Shown here one piece after another: positions 51,784 through 59,935 of a stretch of DNA of 64,000 bases. The notes under the pieces were generated by a model. The model did not search any database and was not told the origin of the DNA. It worked only from the letters and a program-made list of their open reading frames with translations. The position numbers and the translations under genes are program-made. Position 1 is the stretch's first letter; the number at the start of each line of letters is the position of its first letter. The stretch covers positions 819,501 through 883,500 of the forward strand of contig NZ_CP061091.1 in assembly GCF_017654485.1 (NCBI RefSeq), given 5' to 3'. The DNA is from Roseomonas marmotae. GTDB taxonomy: Bacteria > Pseudomonadota > Alphaproteobacteria > Acetobacterales > Acetobacteraceae.

Positions 51784-52661
51784 GTCTTCTCGCTCTCCAT
51801 GCCGCCCAGGGCCTCGATGGCCGTCACCAGGGCGGAGTGGTCCAGCTCGGCATTCCCCTGCGCGGCGCAGGCGGAGAAGAGCTGCTGCGTCACCGCCGTG
51901 CCCGGCAATGGCAGCGCCATCTCCTGCGCCGCCGTCAGCGCCAGCTTCAGATCCTTCTGGTGCAGGCGGATGCGGAAGCCCGGCTGGAAGGTCCGGTCGA
52001 CCATCCGCTGTCCATGCACCTCCAGCACGCGGGAGGCCGCGAAGCCCCCCAGCAGCGCCTGCCGCACCCGGCCGGGATCGGCGCCGGCCTTGCGGGCGAA
52101 GGTCAGGGCCTCCGCCACCGCCTGGATATTGGCGGCGACGATCATCTGATTGGCGACCTTGCAGGTCTGGCCCGCGCCGGCTTCGCCGACATGGGTGATG
52201 TTCTTGCCCATCAGCTGGAAAAGCGGCAGGCCGCGCGCGAAGGCAGCTTCGCTGCCGCCCACCATGATGGTCAGCGAGGCCGCCTTGGCGCCCACCTCGC
52301 CGCCGGAGACCGGGGCATCCAGCCATTCGCAGCCGGCGGCTTCCACCTGGCGCGCGAAGCCCTGCGTGGCGGTGGGGCTGATGGAGGACATGTCGATGAC
52401 CAGCGTGCCCTTCCGCAGCCCGGCCAGCACACCATCCGCGCCCAGCAGCACGCCCTCCACATCTGGCGTGTCGGGCAGCATGAGGATGACGACCTCCGAT
52501 TGCTCCGCGACGGCACGGGGCGTCGGCAGCACCTGGGCCACCGCACGGAACTCGGCGGGCAGCGAGCCTCGCTCGGGCACAGCCAGGCTATGGCCGGCAT
52601 CCAGCAGGTGCCGGGCCATGGGCCGGCCCATGATGCCAAGTCCGATAAAGCCGATTTTCAC
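51780..52661 (-). CDS. 2-hydroxy-3-oxopropionate reductase-like (GlxR/HIBADH family)
   Basis: 293 residues with GFIGLGIMGRPMARHL at the NADP site, DAPVSGGEVGAK, and catalytic Lys in GQTCKVANQMIV. It is best matched to tartronate semialdehyde reductase by motif and length. The start is GTG at 52661, preceded by GGGAGAGAGC at good spacing. ATGs at 52676 and 52685 would lengthen the leader without an RBS. It would function in glyoxylate/tartronate semialdehyde reduction. Confidence 0.88.
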   Translation of the reverse strand: MKIGFIGLGIMGRPMARHLLDAGHSLAVPERGSLPAEFRAVAQVLPTPRAVAEQSEVVILMLPDTPDVEGVLLGADGVLAGLRKGTLVIDMSSISPTATQGFARQVEAAGCEWLDAPVSGGEVGAKAASLTIMVGGSEAAFARGLPLFQLMGKNITHVGEAGAGQTCKVANQMIVAANIQAVAEALTFARKAGADPGRVRQALLGGFAASRVLEVHGQRMVDRTFQPGFRIRLHQKDLKLALTAAQEMALPLPGTAVTQQLFSACAAQGNAELDHSALVTAIEALGGMESEKT

Positions 52662-52947
52662 GACGCTCTCTCCCATTGTCTTCATGGCCAGATCCCGCGC
52701 GGCGGAGCCGGGCGAAAGGGCGGGCGCGCCGTGCTGTGCGGCGCGCCCGCCCTTCTCTGTATTCATGAATCCGGCCCGCTTGCCCACTGGCCCCTAGCGC
52801 CACCGGCAAGGGGGATGATGGGTTCTGATGCGGCGGCGAGGGATAGGAGAAGAGGCCGTGCGATATCCGGCTGGGCAGGGCTGCGGATCGTGCCGGTGCC
52901 CGCATGTGCCCGGAAGGCCCCGTGTCAGCGGGGCATCATGGCCTGTC

Positions 52948-53115
52948 TCAGGCCGTGGGGTGGCCCAGCCCGGCCATGCCGGCTTCGTGCTGCGGATCGG
53001 CATTGTGGCAGGCCCAGCAGAAGAGCCCGGTCGTGAGCACTGACAGGACCAGCCATGCCTTGAGGAGCGGCAGAGCAGCTCCGGCAATTTCGATGAGAGG
53101 CGCGGGATCGGTCAT
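52948..53115 (-). CDS. Possible small membrane protein with CWACH motif
   Basis: 55 residues: an N-terminal soluble stretch, one hydrophobic helix (about 14-36, KAWLVLSVLTTGLF) and CWACH just after it. The motif has the form of a heme-c site but sits at the membrane edge, so heme attachment is doubtful. No homologue is recognised. It lies in a weakly coding 980-base stretch before the metal transporter. Confidence 0.35.
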   Translation of the reverse strand: MTDPAPLIEIAGAALPLLKAWLVLSVLTTGLFCWACHNADPQHEAGMAGLGHPTA

Positions 53116-53578
53116 GTTTCGGAACCAGCCCAAAAAGCCATTGCCTGTGTTCTCGAACGATCAGGACGGGCCAGTGTCACCGGCCGGACCCGTCTATCCG
53201 TGAACTTCACGCAACCTTGCATGGTAACAGATATTTGTCAACACAAAACCGTGATGTGGCGACGCAGCATGGGCTCGGCGGCCCGGTAACTCTGCTGAAA
53301 ATGTAAAAAGCTCTGCTTTCAGTGAAATAACGCCATCCTAGCGCAGCACTTCCCGGCCGCTCGCGTGTTGCTGCGGAGCAATAACGATGAATCCCGATGG
53401 CAGCCGGATGGCGGGCACGGCGGAGCTTTCGGGCCGGGAGAAACGTTTCGCTGCGACTCCGATACGGTCAAGGCCGCGCCGGGAGCCTCAACTCCGAGGG
53501 GGCTGGGCGTCTGCACTCCGCCGCTCGTGGCCCTGCCAAATGTAGCCTGTGCTTCATTAACTGTGTTGAGGTGCAAAA
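53116..53578. other. Non-coding region upstream of metal ABC operon
   Basis: About 460 bases without a convincing gene. The left part has an A/T-rich patch (about 53205-53330). The right part is GC-rich and without a recognised riboswitch fold; I looked for the Mn-sensing yybP-ykoY signature and did not find it. It ends at the inverted repeat listed next. Confidence 0.5.
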
Positions 53579-53595
53579 TAAGGTCTGATACCTAA
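53579..53595. promoter_or_regulatory. DtxR/MntR-like inverted repeat upstream of metal ABC operon
   Basis: TAAGGT-CTGAT-ACCTAA: six-base arms with one mismatch around a five-base centre. The TTAGGT/ACCTAA half-sites resemble DtxR-family operators. It lies 45 bases before the receptor start, in a suitable place for Mn- or Fe-dependent repression. Confidence 0.5.
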
Positions 53596-53640
53596 GCTTC
53601 AGTGGATGATTCATCAGGCTGTTGAGTGGGAGCCTCCGGA

Positions 53641-54660
53641 ATGAGCGAGAATTCGGGCAAGACCCCTGGAATCCAGCGCCGCCGCCTGGCGTTGGGCATG
53701 GCTTTGCTGGGTGGCGGGGCCTTGTTGGGTGGGCTGCCCGGCGCCGCCCTGGCGCAGGACGCCGCGCGGCGTGGGCCGCTGAAGGTGCTGGCCACTATCG
53801 GCATGGTCGGCGATGTCGTGAAGGAGATCGGCGGCGACCGCATCCAGGTCGAGACGCTGATGGGCGCGGGGGTGGACCCGCATCTCTATAAGGCGACGCG
53901 GGAGGATGCGGCGCGCATGCTCCGCGCCGATGTCATCTTCTACAACGGCCTTGTGCTGGAAGGGAAAATGACCGACGCCATCATCCGCGTCGCGCGTGCG
54001 GGCCGCCCCGTCTATGCCGTGACGGAACTGCTGCCGGAAGACCAGCTGATCGAGCCCGAGGGCACCGAGGGGCTTTATGATCCGCATGTCTGGATGGACC
54101 CGCGCGCCTGGTCGGAGGCGGCGGCGCTGATCGCAGAGCGGCTGATCCAGCACGACCCCGGCAACGCGGCGGCCTTCCGCGAGAATCTCGCCGCCCTGCG
54201 GGCGCGGATGCAGGCGCTGGATACCTATGCCGAGCGTGCCATCGCCTCCATCCCCGAGCGCCAGCGCGTGCTGGTCACGGCGCATGACGCCTTCAACTAC
54301 TTCGCCCGCCGCTACGGCATCGAGGTGCTGGGCATCCAGGGCCTCTCGACGGAGGGCGAGGCCGGGGTGCGCCGCATCCAGGAGCTGGTGGGCATCCTGG
54401 CCGAGCGCCGCGTTCCCGCCGTCTTCGTCGAGACCTCCGTCTCCGACCGCAACGTGCAGGCGCTGGTGGAGGGCTCGCGGGCGAAGGGCCATCAGGTCCG
54501 CATCGGCGGATCGCTCTTCTCCGACGCCATGGGCGAGCCGGGCACATATGAGGGCACCTATATCGGTATGATCGACCATAATGTGACGGCTGTCGTGCGG
54601 TCCCTGGGCGGGCAGGCGCCGGAGCGCGGCTTCCAGAACCGGCTGAGCGCGGCGAAATGA
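53641..54660 (+). CDS. Mn/Zn/Fe ABC transporter substrate-binding protein (cluster A-I)
   Basis: 339 residues of the PsaA/ZnuA/SitA type, with a signal region containing arginines (IQRRRLALGMALLGGGALLG). Metal ligands expected from the family are present: H81 (VDPHLY), H149 (DPHVWMD), Glu238 or Glu240 (LSTEGEAG) and D312 (IDHNVT). The long His-rich loop of zinc-specific ZnuA is absent, which favours Mn or Fe. The ATG at 53641 has GTGGGAG eight bases before it. First gene of a four-gene operon with overlapping frames. Confidence 0.93.
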   Translation: MSENSGKTPGIQRRRLALGMALLGGGALLGGLPGAALAQDAARRGPLKVLATIGMVGDVVKEIGGDRIQVETLMGAGVDPHLYKATREDAARMLRADVIFYNGLVLEGKMTDAIIRVARAGRPVYAVTELLPEDQLIEPEGTEGLYDPHVWMDPRAWSEAAALIAERLIQHDPGNAAAFRENLAALRARMQALDTYAERAIASIPERQRVLVTAHDAFNYFARRYGIEVLGIQGLSTEGEAGVRRIQELVGILAERRVPAVFVETSVSDRNVQALVEGSRAKGHQVRIGGSLFSDAMGEPGTYEGTYIGMIDHNVTAVVRSLGGQAPERGFQNRLSAAK

Positions 54661-55439
54661 CCGAATCCGCGCCACCGCTGGCGGTCCGGCATCTGACTGT
54701 CGCCTATCACGACAAGCCTGTGCTGCGGGATCTGAGCTGGAGTTGCCCGCCGGGTGCCCTGGTCGCCATCGTCGGGCCGAATGGCGCGGGCAAATCGACG
54801 CTCATCAAGGCCTCGCTGGGGCTGGTGCCGAAGCTCACGGGCGATATCCGCGTCTTCGGCCAGCCGCTGGCGGCGGCGCGGCGGCGCATCGGCTATCTGC
54901 CGCAGCGCGCCAGCGTGGACTGGGACTTCCCGGTGACGGCGCTGCAGGTCGTCACCATGGGGCGCTACCCCCGTGCCGGCTGGCTGCGGCCGCTGCCGCG
55001 CGGGGAGAAGGAGCGCGCCCGCGCCGCCCTGGCCGAGGTCGGCATGGCCGATTTCGCCTCGCGCCAGATCGGCCAGCTCTCGGGCGGCCAGCAGCAGCGC
55101 GTCTTCCTCGCCCGCGCCCTGGCCCTGGAAGCCGATCTCTACCTGATGGACGAACCCTTCGCCGGCGTCGACGCCGCGACGGAGCGCGCCATCGTCGAGG
55201 TGCTGCAGCGCCTGGTGCGGGAGGGGCGGACGGTGGTGGCGGTGCATCACGACCTCGCCACCGCCCCGCAGTATTTCCAGGAGGTGCTGCTGCTGAACAC
55301 GCGCGCCATCGCCGCCGGGACGATGGCGACCACCTTCACGCCCGAAAACCTGGCGCGCACCTATGGCGGCCGGCTCTCGCTGCTGGAGCAGGCCGTGGCG
55401 GCGGCGGGGCGCGAGGCCGTGACGCGGGAGGTGGCGTGA
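54657..55439 (+). CDS. Mn/Zn/Fe ABC transporter ATPase
   Basis: 260 residues with Walker A GPNGAGKSTL, signature LSGGQQQRV, Walker B LYLMDEPFAG and the H-loop VAVHHD. It has the RIGYLPQRASVDWDFPVTAL region typical of MntB/SitB ATPases. It overlaps the receptor gene by four bases and the next permease follows immediately. Confidence 0.95.
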   Translation: MTESAPPLAVRHLTVAYHDKPVLRDLSWSCPPGALVAIVGPNGAGKSTLIKASLGLVPKLTGDIRVFGQPLAAARRRIGYLPQRASVDWDFPVTALQVVTMGRYPRAGWLRPLPRGEKERARAALAEVGMADFASRQIGQLSGGQQQRVFLARALALEADLYLMDEPFAGVDAATERAIVEVLQRLVREGRTVVAVHHDLATAPQYFQEVLLLNTRAIAAGTMATTFTPENLARTYGGRLSLLEQAVAAAGREAVTREVA

Positions 55440-55441
55440 CG

Positions 55442-56614
55442 ATGGCCGGCTTCCTCGAGGCGCTCTTCCTCGGCGCCGGCTACAACGCGACGGTGGTGGC
55501 CCTGGGCTGTGCCGGCTTCGGGCTGGCGGCGGGGGCCATCGGCTGCTTCGTGCTGCTGCGCGGCCGCGCGCTGATCAGCGACGCCGCGGCCCATGCCACC
55601 CTGCCCGGTGTCGCCGGTGCCTTCATCCTGGCGGCTGTGATGGGCTGGAACGCCCGCAGCCTGCCGCTGCTGCTGGCGGGCGCGGGGCTGACGGCGGCGG
55701 TGGCGGTGGCGGCGGTGTCGGCGCTGGGCCGGGGCGGGCGCATCCGCGACGATGCCGCCATGGCCCTGGTGCTTTCCATCGGCTACGGCATCGGCGTCGT
55801 GCTGGTCTCGGTGGTGCAGTCCCTGCCCACCGGCGGGCAGGCGGGGCTGACCAGTTTCATCCTCGGGCAGGCGGCGGGGATGAGCGCGGCCGATGCGCTG
55901 CTGATCGCCGGTCTGGCGCTGTTCAGCGCGCTGATGCTGCTCATCCTCTTCCGGCCGCTGGCGGCGCTCTGCTTCGACCGTGAATTCGCCGCCAGCACCG
56001 GCCTGCCGGTGCGGCTGCTGGACGGGCTGCTGCTGGCGCTGATGCTGGCCGTGGCCATCGCCGGGCTGCGCGCCGTGGGGCTGATCCTGGTGGTCGGGCT
56101 GATGGTGATCCCGGCCGTCACCGCGCGCCTGCTGACGGAACGGCTGGAGGCGATGGTGCCGCTGGCCGCGCTGCTGGGTGCCGTCTCGGCCTGGCTGGGC
56201 ACGGCCATCTCGGCCAGCCAGCCGCAATTGCCGACCGGGGCGACCATCGCCCTCACGGCCTGCGTCTTCTTCCTGCTGGCCCTGTTGCTGGCGCCCCGGC
56301 GCGGCGCGCTGGGCTTCGCCTGGCGCCAGGCCCTGCTGTCGCTGATGGTGGCGCGGGACCAGGCGCTGCGGGCCCTGGCGGAGGCCGAGACGCGGGGCGC
56401 CGCGCCGCCACGCTGGGCGGGGCTGGGGCAGGAGGCCGGCTGGTCCTTCCTGCAGCGCGCGCTGTTGCCGCTCTGGTGCCGCCGCGCGGGCTGGGTGCGC
56501 GGGCGTGCGGATGGCGCGCTGGCGCTCTCGCCCCAGGGCCTCGCCCTGGCGCGCGACATCCAGCGCCAGCAGGAGGAACCCTGGCTGACCCTTGTGCCCG
56601 GAGAGGCCCGATGA
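55442..56614 (+). CDS. Mn/Zn/Fe ABC transporter permease with winged-helix-like C-terminal extension
   Basis: 390 residues. About nine membrane segments fill residues 1-285 (ABC-3 family, with GCFVLLRGRALISDAAAHAT). After the membrane domain a tail of about 100 residues contains helices and a GWVRGRADGALALSPQGLA stretch resembling the wing of a DtxR-type winged helix. A GTG at 55436 overlapping the ATPase stop is an alternative start. The tail may have regulatory or folding roles; no metal-site residues are obvious in it. Confidence 0.88.
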   Translation: MAGFLEALFLGAGYNATVVALGCAGFGLAAGAIGCFVLLRGRALISDAAAHATLPGVAGAFILAAVMGWNARSLPLLLAGAGLTAAVAVAAVSALGRGGRIRDDAAMALVLSIGYGIGVVLVSVVQSLPTGGQAGLTSFILGQAAGMSAADALLIAGLALFSALMLLILFRPLAALCFDREFAASTGLPVRLLDGLLLALMLAVAIAGLRAVGLILVVGLMVIPAVTARLLTERLEAMVPLAALLGAVSAWLGTAISASQPQLPTGATIALTACVFFLLALLLAPRRGALGFAWRQALLSLMVARDQALRALAEAETRGAAPPRWAGLGQEAGWSFLQRALLPLWCRRAGWVRGRADGALALSPQGLALARDIQRQQEEPWLTLVPGEAR

Positions 56615-57543
56615 CCGAGTTCCTGCAGCTCGACCTGGCGCCGCTGCTGGCGGCGACCCTGGCCTGCCTGGTCTGCGGGCTGATCGGCAACCTGCTGCTG
56701 CTGACGCGGCAAAGCCTGATGGGCGATGCCATCAGCCATTCCGTGCTGCCGGGCATCGTCGCGGGCTTCTGGGTCACCGGCACGCGCGCCACGCTGCCGC
56801 TGGTGCTGGGGGCGCTGGTGGCGGCCATCATTGCCTCGCTGCTGATCGGCCTGCTGCGGCGGCTGACGCGGCTGGAGCCGGGCGCGGCCATGGGCGTGGT
56901 CTTTTCCGGCATGTTCGCGCTGGGGCTGGTGCTGATCGAGGTCAGCGGCGCGCATGCGGTGGATCTGGATGTGGACTGCGTGCTCTACGGCCAGTTGGAG
57001 GCGCTGATCTGGCCTGCCGCCACGGGGGCGGCATCGCTGCTCGACCCCGCCGCCCTGGCCGAATTCCCGACGGAGGTGCTGACGCTGCTGGGCGCGCTGG
57101 CGCTGGTGCTGCTGGTTCTGCTGGTGATGTGGAAGGAATTGCGTCTGGCCGCCTTCGACCCGGATTTCGCGCAGGCCATCGGCTTCTCGCCCCGGCTGCT
57201 CTCGGGCGCGGTGCTGGTGATGGTGTCGGTGGCCTGCGTCGCCTCCTTCTGGGCGGTGGGCTCGGTGCTGGTGATCGCGGCGCTGGTGGCGCCGCCGGCC
57301 ATCGCGCGGCTGATGACCAACGACTATGCCACGCAGTTCGCGCTTTCCGCCCTGGTGGCGGTGGCGATGGGGGCGGGCGGTTACCTGGCGGCGGCGGCCG
57401 TGCCGGGCGCCCTGGGCCTGGGCCATGGGCTGAGCGCGGCGGGCATGATGGCGGTGGTCGCCGGCCTGCTGCTGGCGCTGGCCTGGGCCTTCGCGCCCTT
57501 CGGCCGGCGCGGCGGGCGGGGCGGCGCGGTGCCCGTGGGCTGA
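56611..57543 (+). CDS. Mn/Zn/Fe ABC transporter permease, second subunit
   Basis: 310 residues, ABC-3 family, with LLLLTRQSLMGDAISHSVLP and the C-terminal AVPGALGLGHGLSAAG segments and about eight to nine membrane helices. Its ATG overlaps the preceding permease stop (ATGA). Two different permeases plus one ATPase make a SitABCD/MntABCD-like importer. The stop is followed by a hairpin, then a convergent gene. Confidence 0.93.
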   Translation: MTEFLQLDLAPLLAATLACLVCGLIGNLLLLTRQSLMGDAISHSVLPGIVAGFWVTGTRATLPLVLGALVAAIIASLLIGLLRRLTRLEPGAAMGVVFSGMFALGLVLIEVSGAHAVDLDVDCVLYGQLEALIWPAATGAASLLDPAALAEFPTEVLTLLGALALVLLVLLVMWKELRLAAFDPDFAQAIGFSPRLLSGAVLVMVSVACVASFWAVGSVLVIAALVAPPAIARLMTNDYATQFALSALVAVAMGAGGYLAAAAVPGALGLGHGLSAAGMMAVVAGLLLALAWAFAPFGRRGGRGGAVPVG

Positions 57544-57561
57544 TCCGCGCCACCCCGGGGC

Positions 57562-57580
57562 ATCACGGCGCCGCCGTGAT
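57562..57580. terminator. Hairpin at convergent gene ends
   Basis: ATCACGGC-GCC-GCCGTGAT, perfect eight-base stem, between the second permease and the end of the Bug receptor gene (its stop lies in the stem). No T-tract follows, so a bidirectional termination role is only a possibility. Confidence 0.35.
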
Positions 57581-58555
57581 CAGCCCTTCCCTGGCGGCGG
57601 CGGCCCAGCGCTTGTCATCCTGTTCCAGGAAGGCCGGGAAGCCGTCGGGGCCGAGCGAATCCAGGTCGGCCCCCAGGTCCTTCAGCTTCTTGCCGATGGT
57701 GGGATTGGCGAGCGTGGCCTGAATGGCGGCATAGAGCTTGGCGGCGATCTCGGGCGGTATGCCCTTGGGGCCATACATGCCGTACCAGCCCGTGAACTCG
57801 TAATCGCGGATGCCGGCCTCGGTCAGCGTCGGCACATTCGGGATCAGCGGGCTGCGGGTGGTGGAGGTCACGCCCAGCGCCTTGATGCCGCCGCCGTTCA
57901 GATAGGGCAGCACCGCCACCGTGCTGGTCACGGCCAGACTGATATGCCCGGCGATCAGGTCGTTGAGCTGCGGCCCGCTGCCGCGATAGGGCACTTCCAC
58001 CAGCCTGATGCCGGCCTGCCGGGCGAAGGAATTGCCGGCATAGCTGGTGGCGGCCTCGGTGGTGCCGAAGCTGATGCTGCCGGGCTTCTCCCGCGCCGCC
58101 GCCAGCAGCCCGGCCACGTCGTTGAAGGGCGCCTTCTCCGTCGCCGCCACCACCAGCGGGAAGCTGGAGAGCTTGGAGATGGGCGTGAAATCCTTCACGG
58201 GGTCGAAGGGGATCTGTGCCATCGAATAGCGGTTGATGACATGCGCGCCGGTGCAGACCGCCAGCATGCAGCCATCCGGCGTGGAGCGGGACACGTATTC
58301 GGCGCCGATGATGCCATTGGCGCCGGCCTTGTTCTCCACCACCACGGTCTGGCCGAGGGCTGACCGCATCCCCTCCGCCAGGGCGCGGGCGAAGATATCC
58401 GTGCCGCCGCCTGGGGAATAGGGAACCACGATGGTGATGGGGCGCGGCGGCCATGCCGGGCCGGCGGCGCGGGCGATGCGCGGGGCCGGGAGTGCGGACG
58501 CGGCGGCCGCGATGGCGGCCGCCCCCCGCAACACGCTGCGGCGTGTGCTGGTCAT
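57563..58555 (-). CDS. Bug/TctC-family tripartite tricarboxylate transporter receptor
   Basis: 330 residues with an N-terminal twin-arginine-like signal (STRRSVLRGAAAIAAAASAL). The mature part carries the Bug family string PITIVVPYSPGGGTDIFARA and the later GHISLAVTSTVAVLPYLNGG. Bug receptors bind carboxylates; many are orphans without TctA/TctB. None is near here. It lies 60 bases downstream of a TauD-like dioxygenase on the same strand, which may consume the captured compound. Confidence 0.94.
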   Translation of the reverse strand: MTSTRRSVLRGAAAIAAAASALPAPRIARAAGPAWPPRPITIVVPYSPGGGTDIFARALAEGMRSALGQTVVVENKAGANGIIGAEYVSRSTPDGCMLAVCTGAHVINRYSMAQIPFDPVKDFTPISKLSSFPLVVAATEKAPFNDVAGLLAAAREKPGSISFGTTEAATSYAGNSFARQAGIRLVEVPYRGSGPQLNDLIAGHISLAVTSTVAVLPYLNGGGIKALGVTSTTRSPLIPNVPTLTEAGIRDYEFTGWYGMYGPKGIPPEIAAKLYAAIQATLANPTIGKKLKDLGADLDSLGPDGFPAFLEQDDKRWAAAAREGLITAAP

Positions 58556-58615
58556 AACTTGACTTTCCTCCGGAGAAGGGCCCTTCGCGGGCTCTGGGTC
58601 TTCTTCCTGGTTAGC

Positions 58616-59698
58616 CTAATAGGCGATGTCACGCATCCCCAGGGATTGCGCCGCGCGCGCCTGATAGGCCAGCAGCTCGGGCGTCACGCCACGGCCCTTG
58701 ATGCCGCCGCGCACCGTGCCGCGCTCCACGCTTTTGTAGATATCCTCGAGGCCCTGCGTCAGCGGACGGCCATTCGGCACCGCCAGCCAGAGGCGGAAGA
58801 GATGCCGCTTGCGGTCCTCCTCCTCGAAATCCTCGTAATGCGTGCGGGAGTGGTAGAGCACGTGGTTGTTGACCAGCTGCAGGTCACCCGGCTCCAGCCA
58901 CATGTCGAAGGAGAATTCGGCGCTGCTGGCCATCTCCTGCAGCGCGTCCAGCGCCTCGTGCTGCAGCGGGGTCAGCTTGGGCTGGCCCTCGATCATCTGC
59001 GTGGAGCGGATGTGGTTGCGGATGTAGCGGCTGGCGAAATGCCCGTCGCGCAGGCTGTAGACGGGGGCCATGTAGGTCGGCGCCTCGTCCGGCGCTTCCT
59101 CATTCTGGCGGCTGTGCGGAAAGAGGCCGTAGAGCGTCTCGGCCAGATCGGGCCGGGTTTCCACCAGCGCGTTATGGATGGCCACGGAACTGGCCAGGCG
59201 GCTCAGCCCGCCATTGCGGGCGGTGTTGCGGCAGAGCAGCGCGACGACGTCGGAGCCATCGGTGTGGTAGTCCAGCTCGGCATTGGTGTTGTAGCCACGG
59301 CCGCTGGTGCTGCGGTAGACGCCGCCGGCATCCCGCACGTCGGAGATGACCTGGCTCGCCTTACCCTGCGGCCGCGCCACGCCGAGATGCGTGCCGATGG
59401 CCCAGAAGAGCAGCCGGTTGTCCTCGACGCTCATGGACTGGACGGGCAGGCCGCGCAGCACCTTGAAGCCGATGCCCTCTTCCATCTCCTGCTCGGCCTC
59501 GCGCAGCGCGCCGGCGAAGCTGCCGATGGAGACATCCTCGCGCGTGATCTCGAACAGGGATTTGCCGCTGGCCTTCAGGGCCGCGAAGCCCTGCATCAGG
59601 TCCTTCACCTCGCCGGGCGTGACGTGGCGCACCCAGCGGTCGGATGCCGCGATGTCCGCAGCGCGCCAATCCGCGGCCGAGACGACCTTCTTCACCAT
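58616..59698 (-). CDS. TauD/TfdA-family Fe(II)/2-oxoglutarate dioxygenase
   Basis: 360 residues. The proximal iron site is H145 and D147 in LDYHTDGSDVV; the distal His region is NNHVLYHSRTHYED with RHLFRLWLA carrying the probable 2-oxoglutarate-binding Arg. The start is ATG at 59698 with GGAGGAA. The family also includes taurine and gamma-butyrobetaine hydroxylases, so the substrate is open. It is divergent from a LacI-type regulator. Confidence 0.9.
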   Translation of the reverse strand: MVKKVVSAADWRAADIAASDRWVRHVTPGEVKDLMQGFAALKASGKSLFEITREDVSIGSFAGALREAEQEMEEGIGFKVLRGLPVQSMSVEDNRLLFWAIGTHLGVARPQGKASQVISDVRDAGGVYRSTSGRGYNTNAELDYHTDGSDVVALLCRNTARNGGLSRLASSVAIHNALVETRPDLAETLYGLFPHSRQNEEAPDEAPTYMAPVYSLRDGHFASRYIRNHIRSTQMIEGQPKLTPLQHEALDALQEMASSAEFSFDMWLEPGDLQLVNNHVLYHSRTHYEDFEEEDRKRHLFRLWLAVPNGRPLTQGLEDIYKSVERGTVRGGIKGRGVTPELLAYQARAAQSLGMRDIAY

Positions 59699-59784
59699 CT
59701 TGCGTTCCTCCAAACTCGCCGCGGCGTTCGGCCGCCGGCGGATGCAGCCTAGGCAGAGCGTGGGCAGAGCGTCCAGCAAATTCA

Positions 59785-59798
59785 TGCACACGTTTACA
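59785..59798. promoter_or_regulatory. LacI-type operator candidate
   Basis: TGCACACGTTTACA is palindromic at five of seven paired positions around a central CG, matching the form of LacI-family operators. It lies between the dioxygenase start and the divergent lacI-like gene, so it may control both. Confidence 0.45.
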
Positions 59799-59935
59799 TT
59801 AGCTCCTCCAACAGATTTTCGCTGGGGTACTTCTCTATCTCTGCGGTAATCTGCCGATGCCAGGAGCGCCCGGCGTATTCGTTTGCACGGCCGCTGCCCT
59901 CTCCGCGCGGCATGACGCCGAGCTGAAGGAGCCCC

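Noticed and set aside
53134-53640. A yybP-ykoY type Mn riboswitch upstream of the metal transporter
   Set aside because: The conserved loop sequences of that riboswitch were not found; only the inverted repeat near 53579 remains as a candidate control element.
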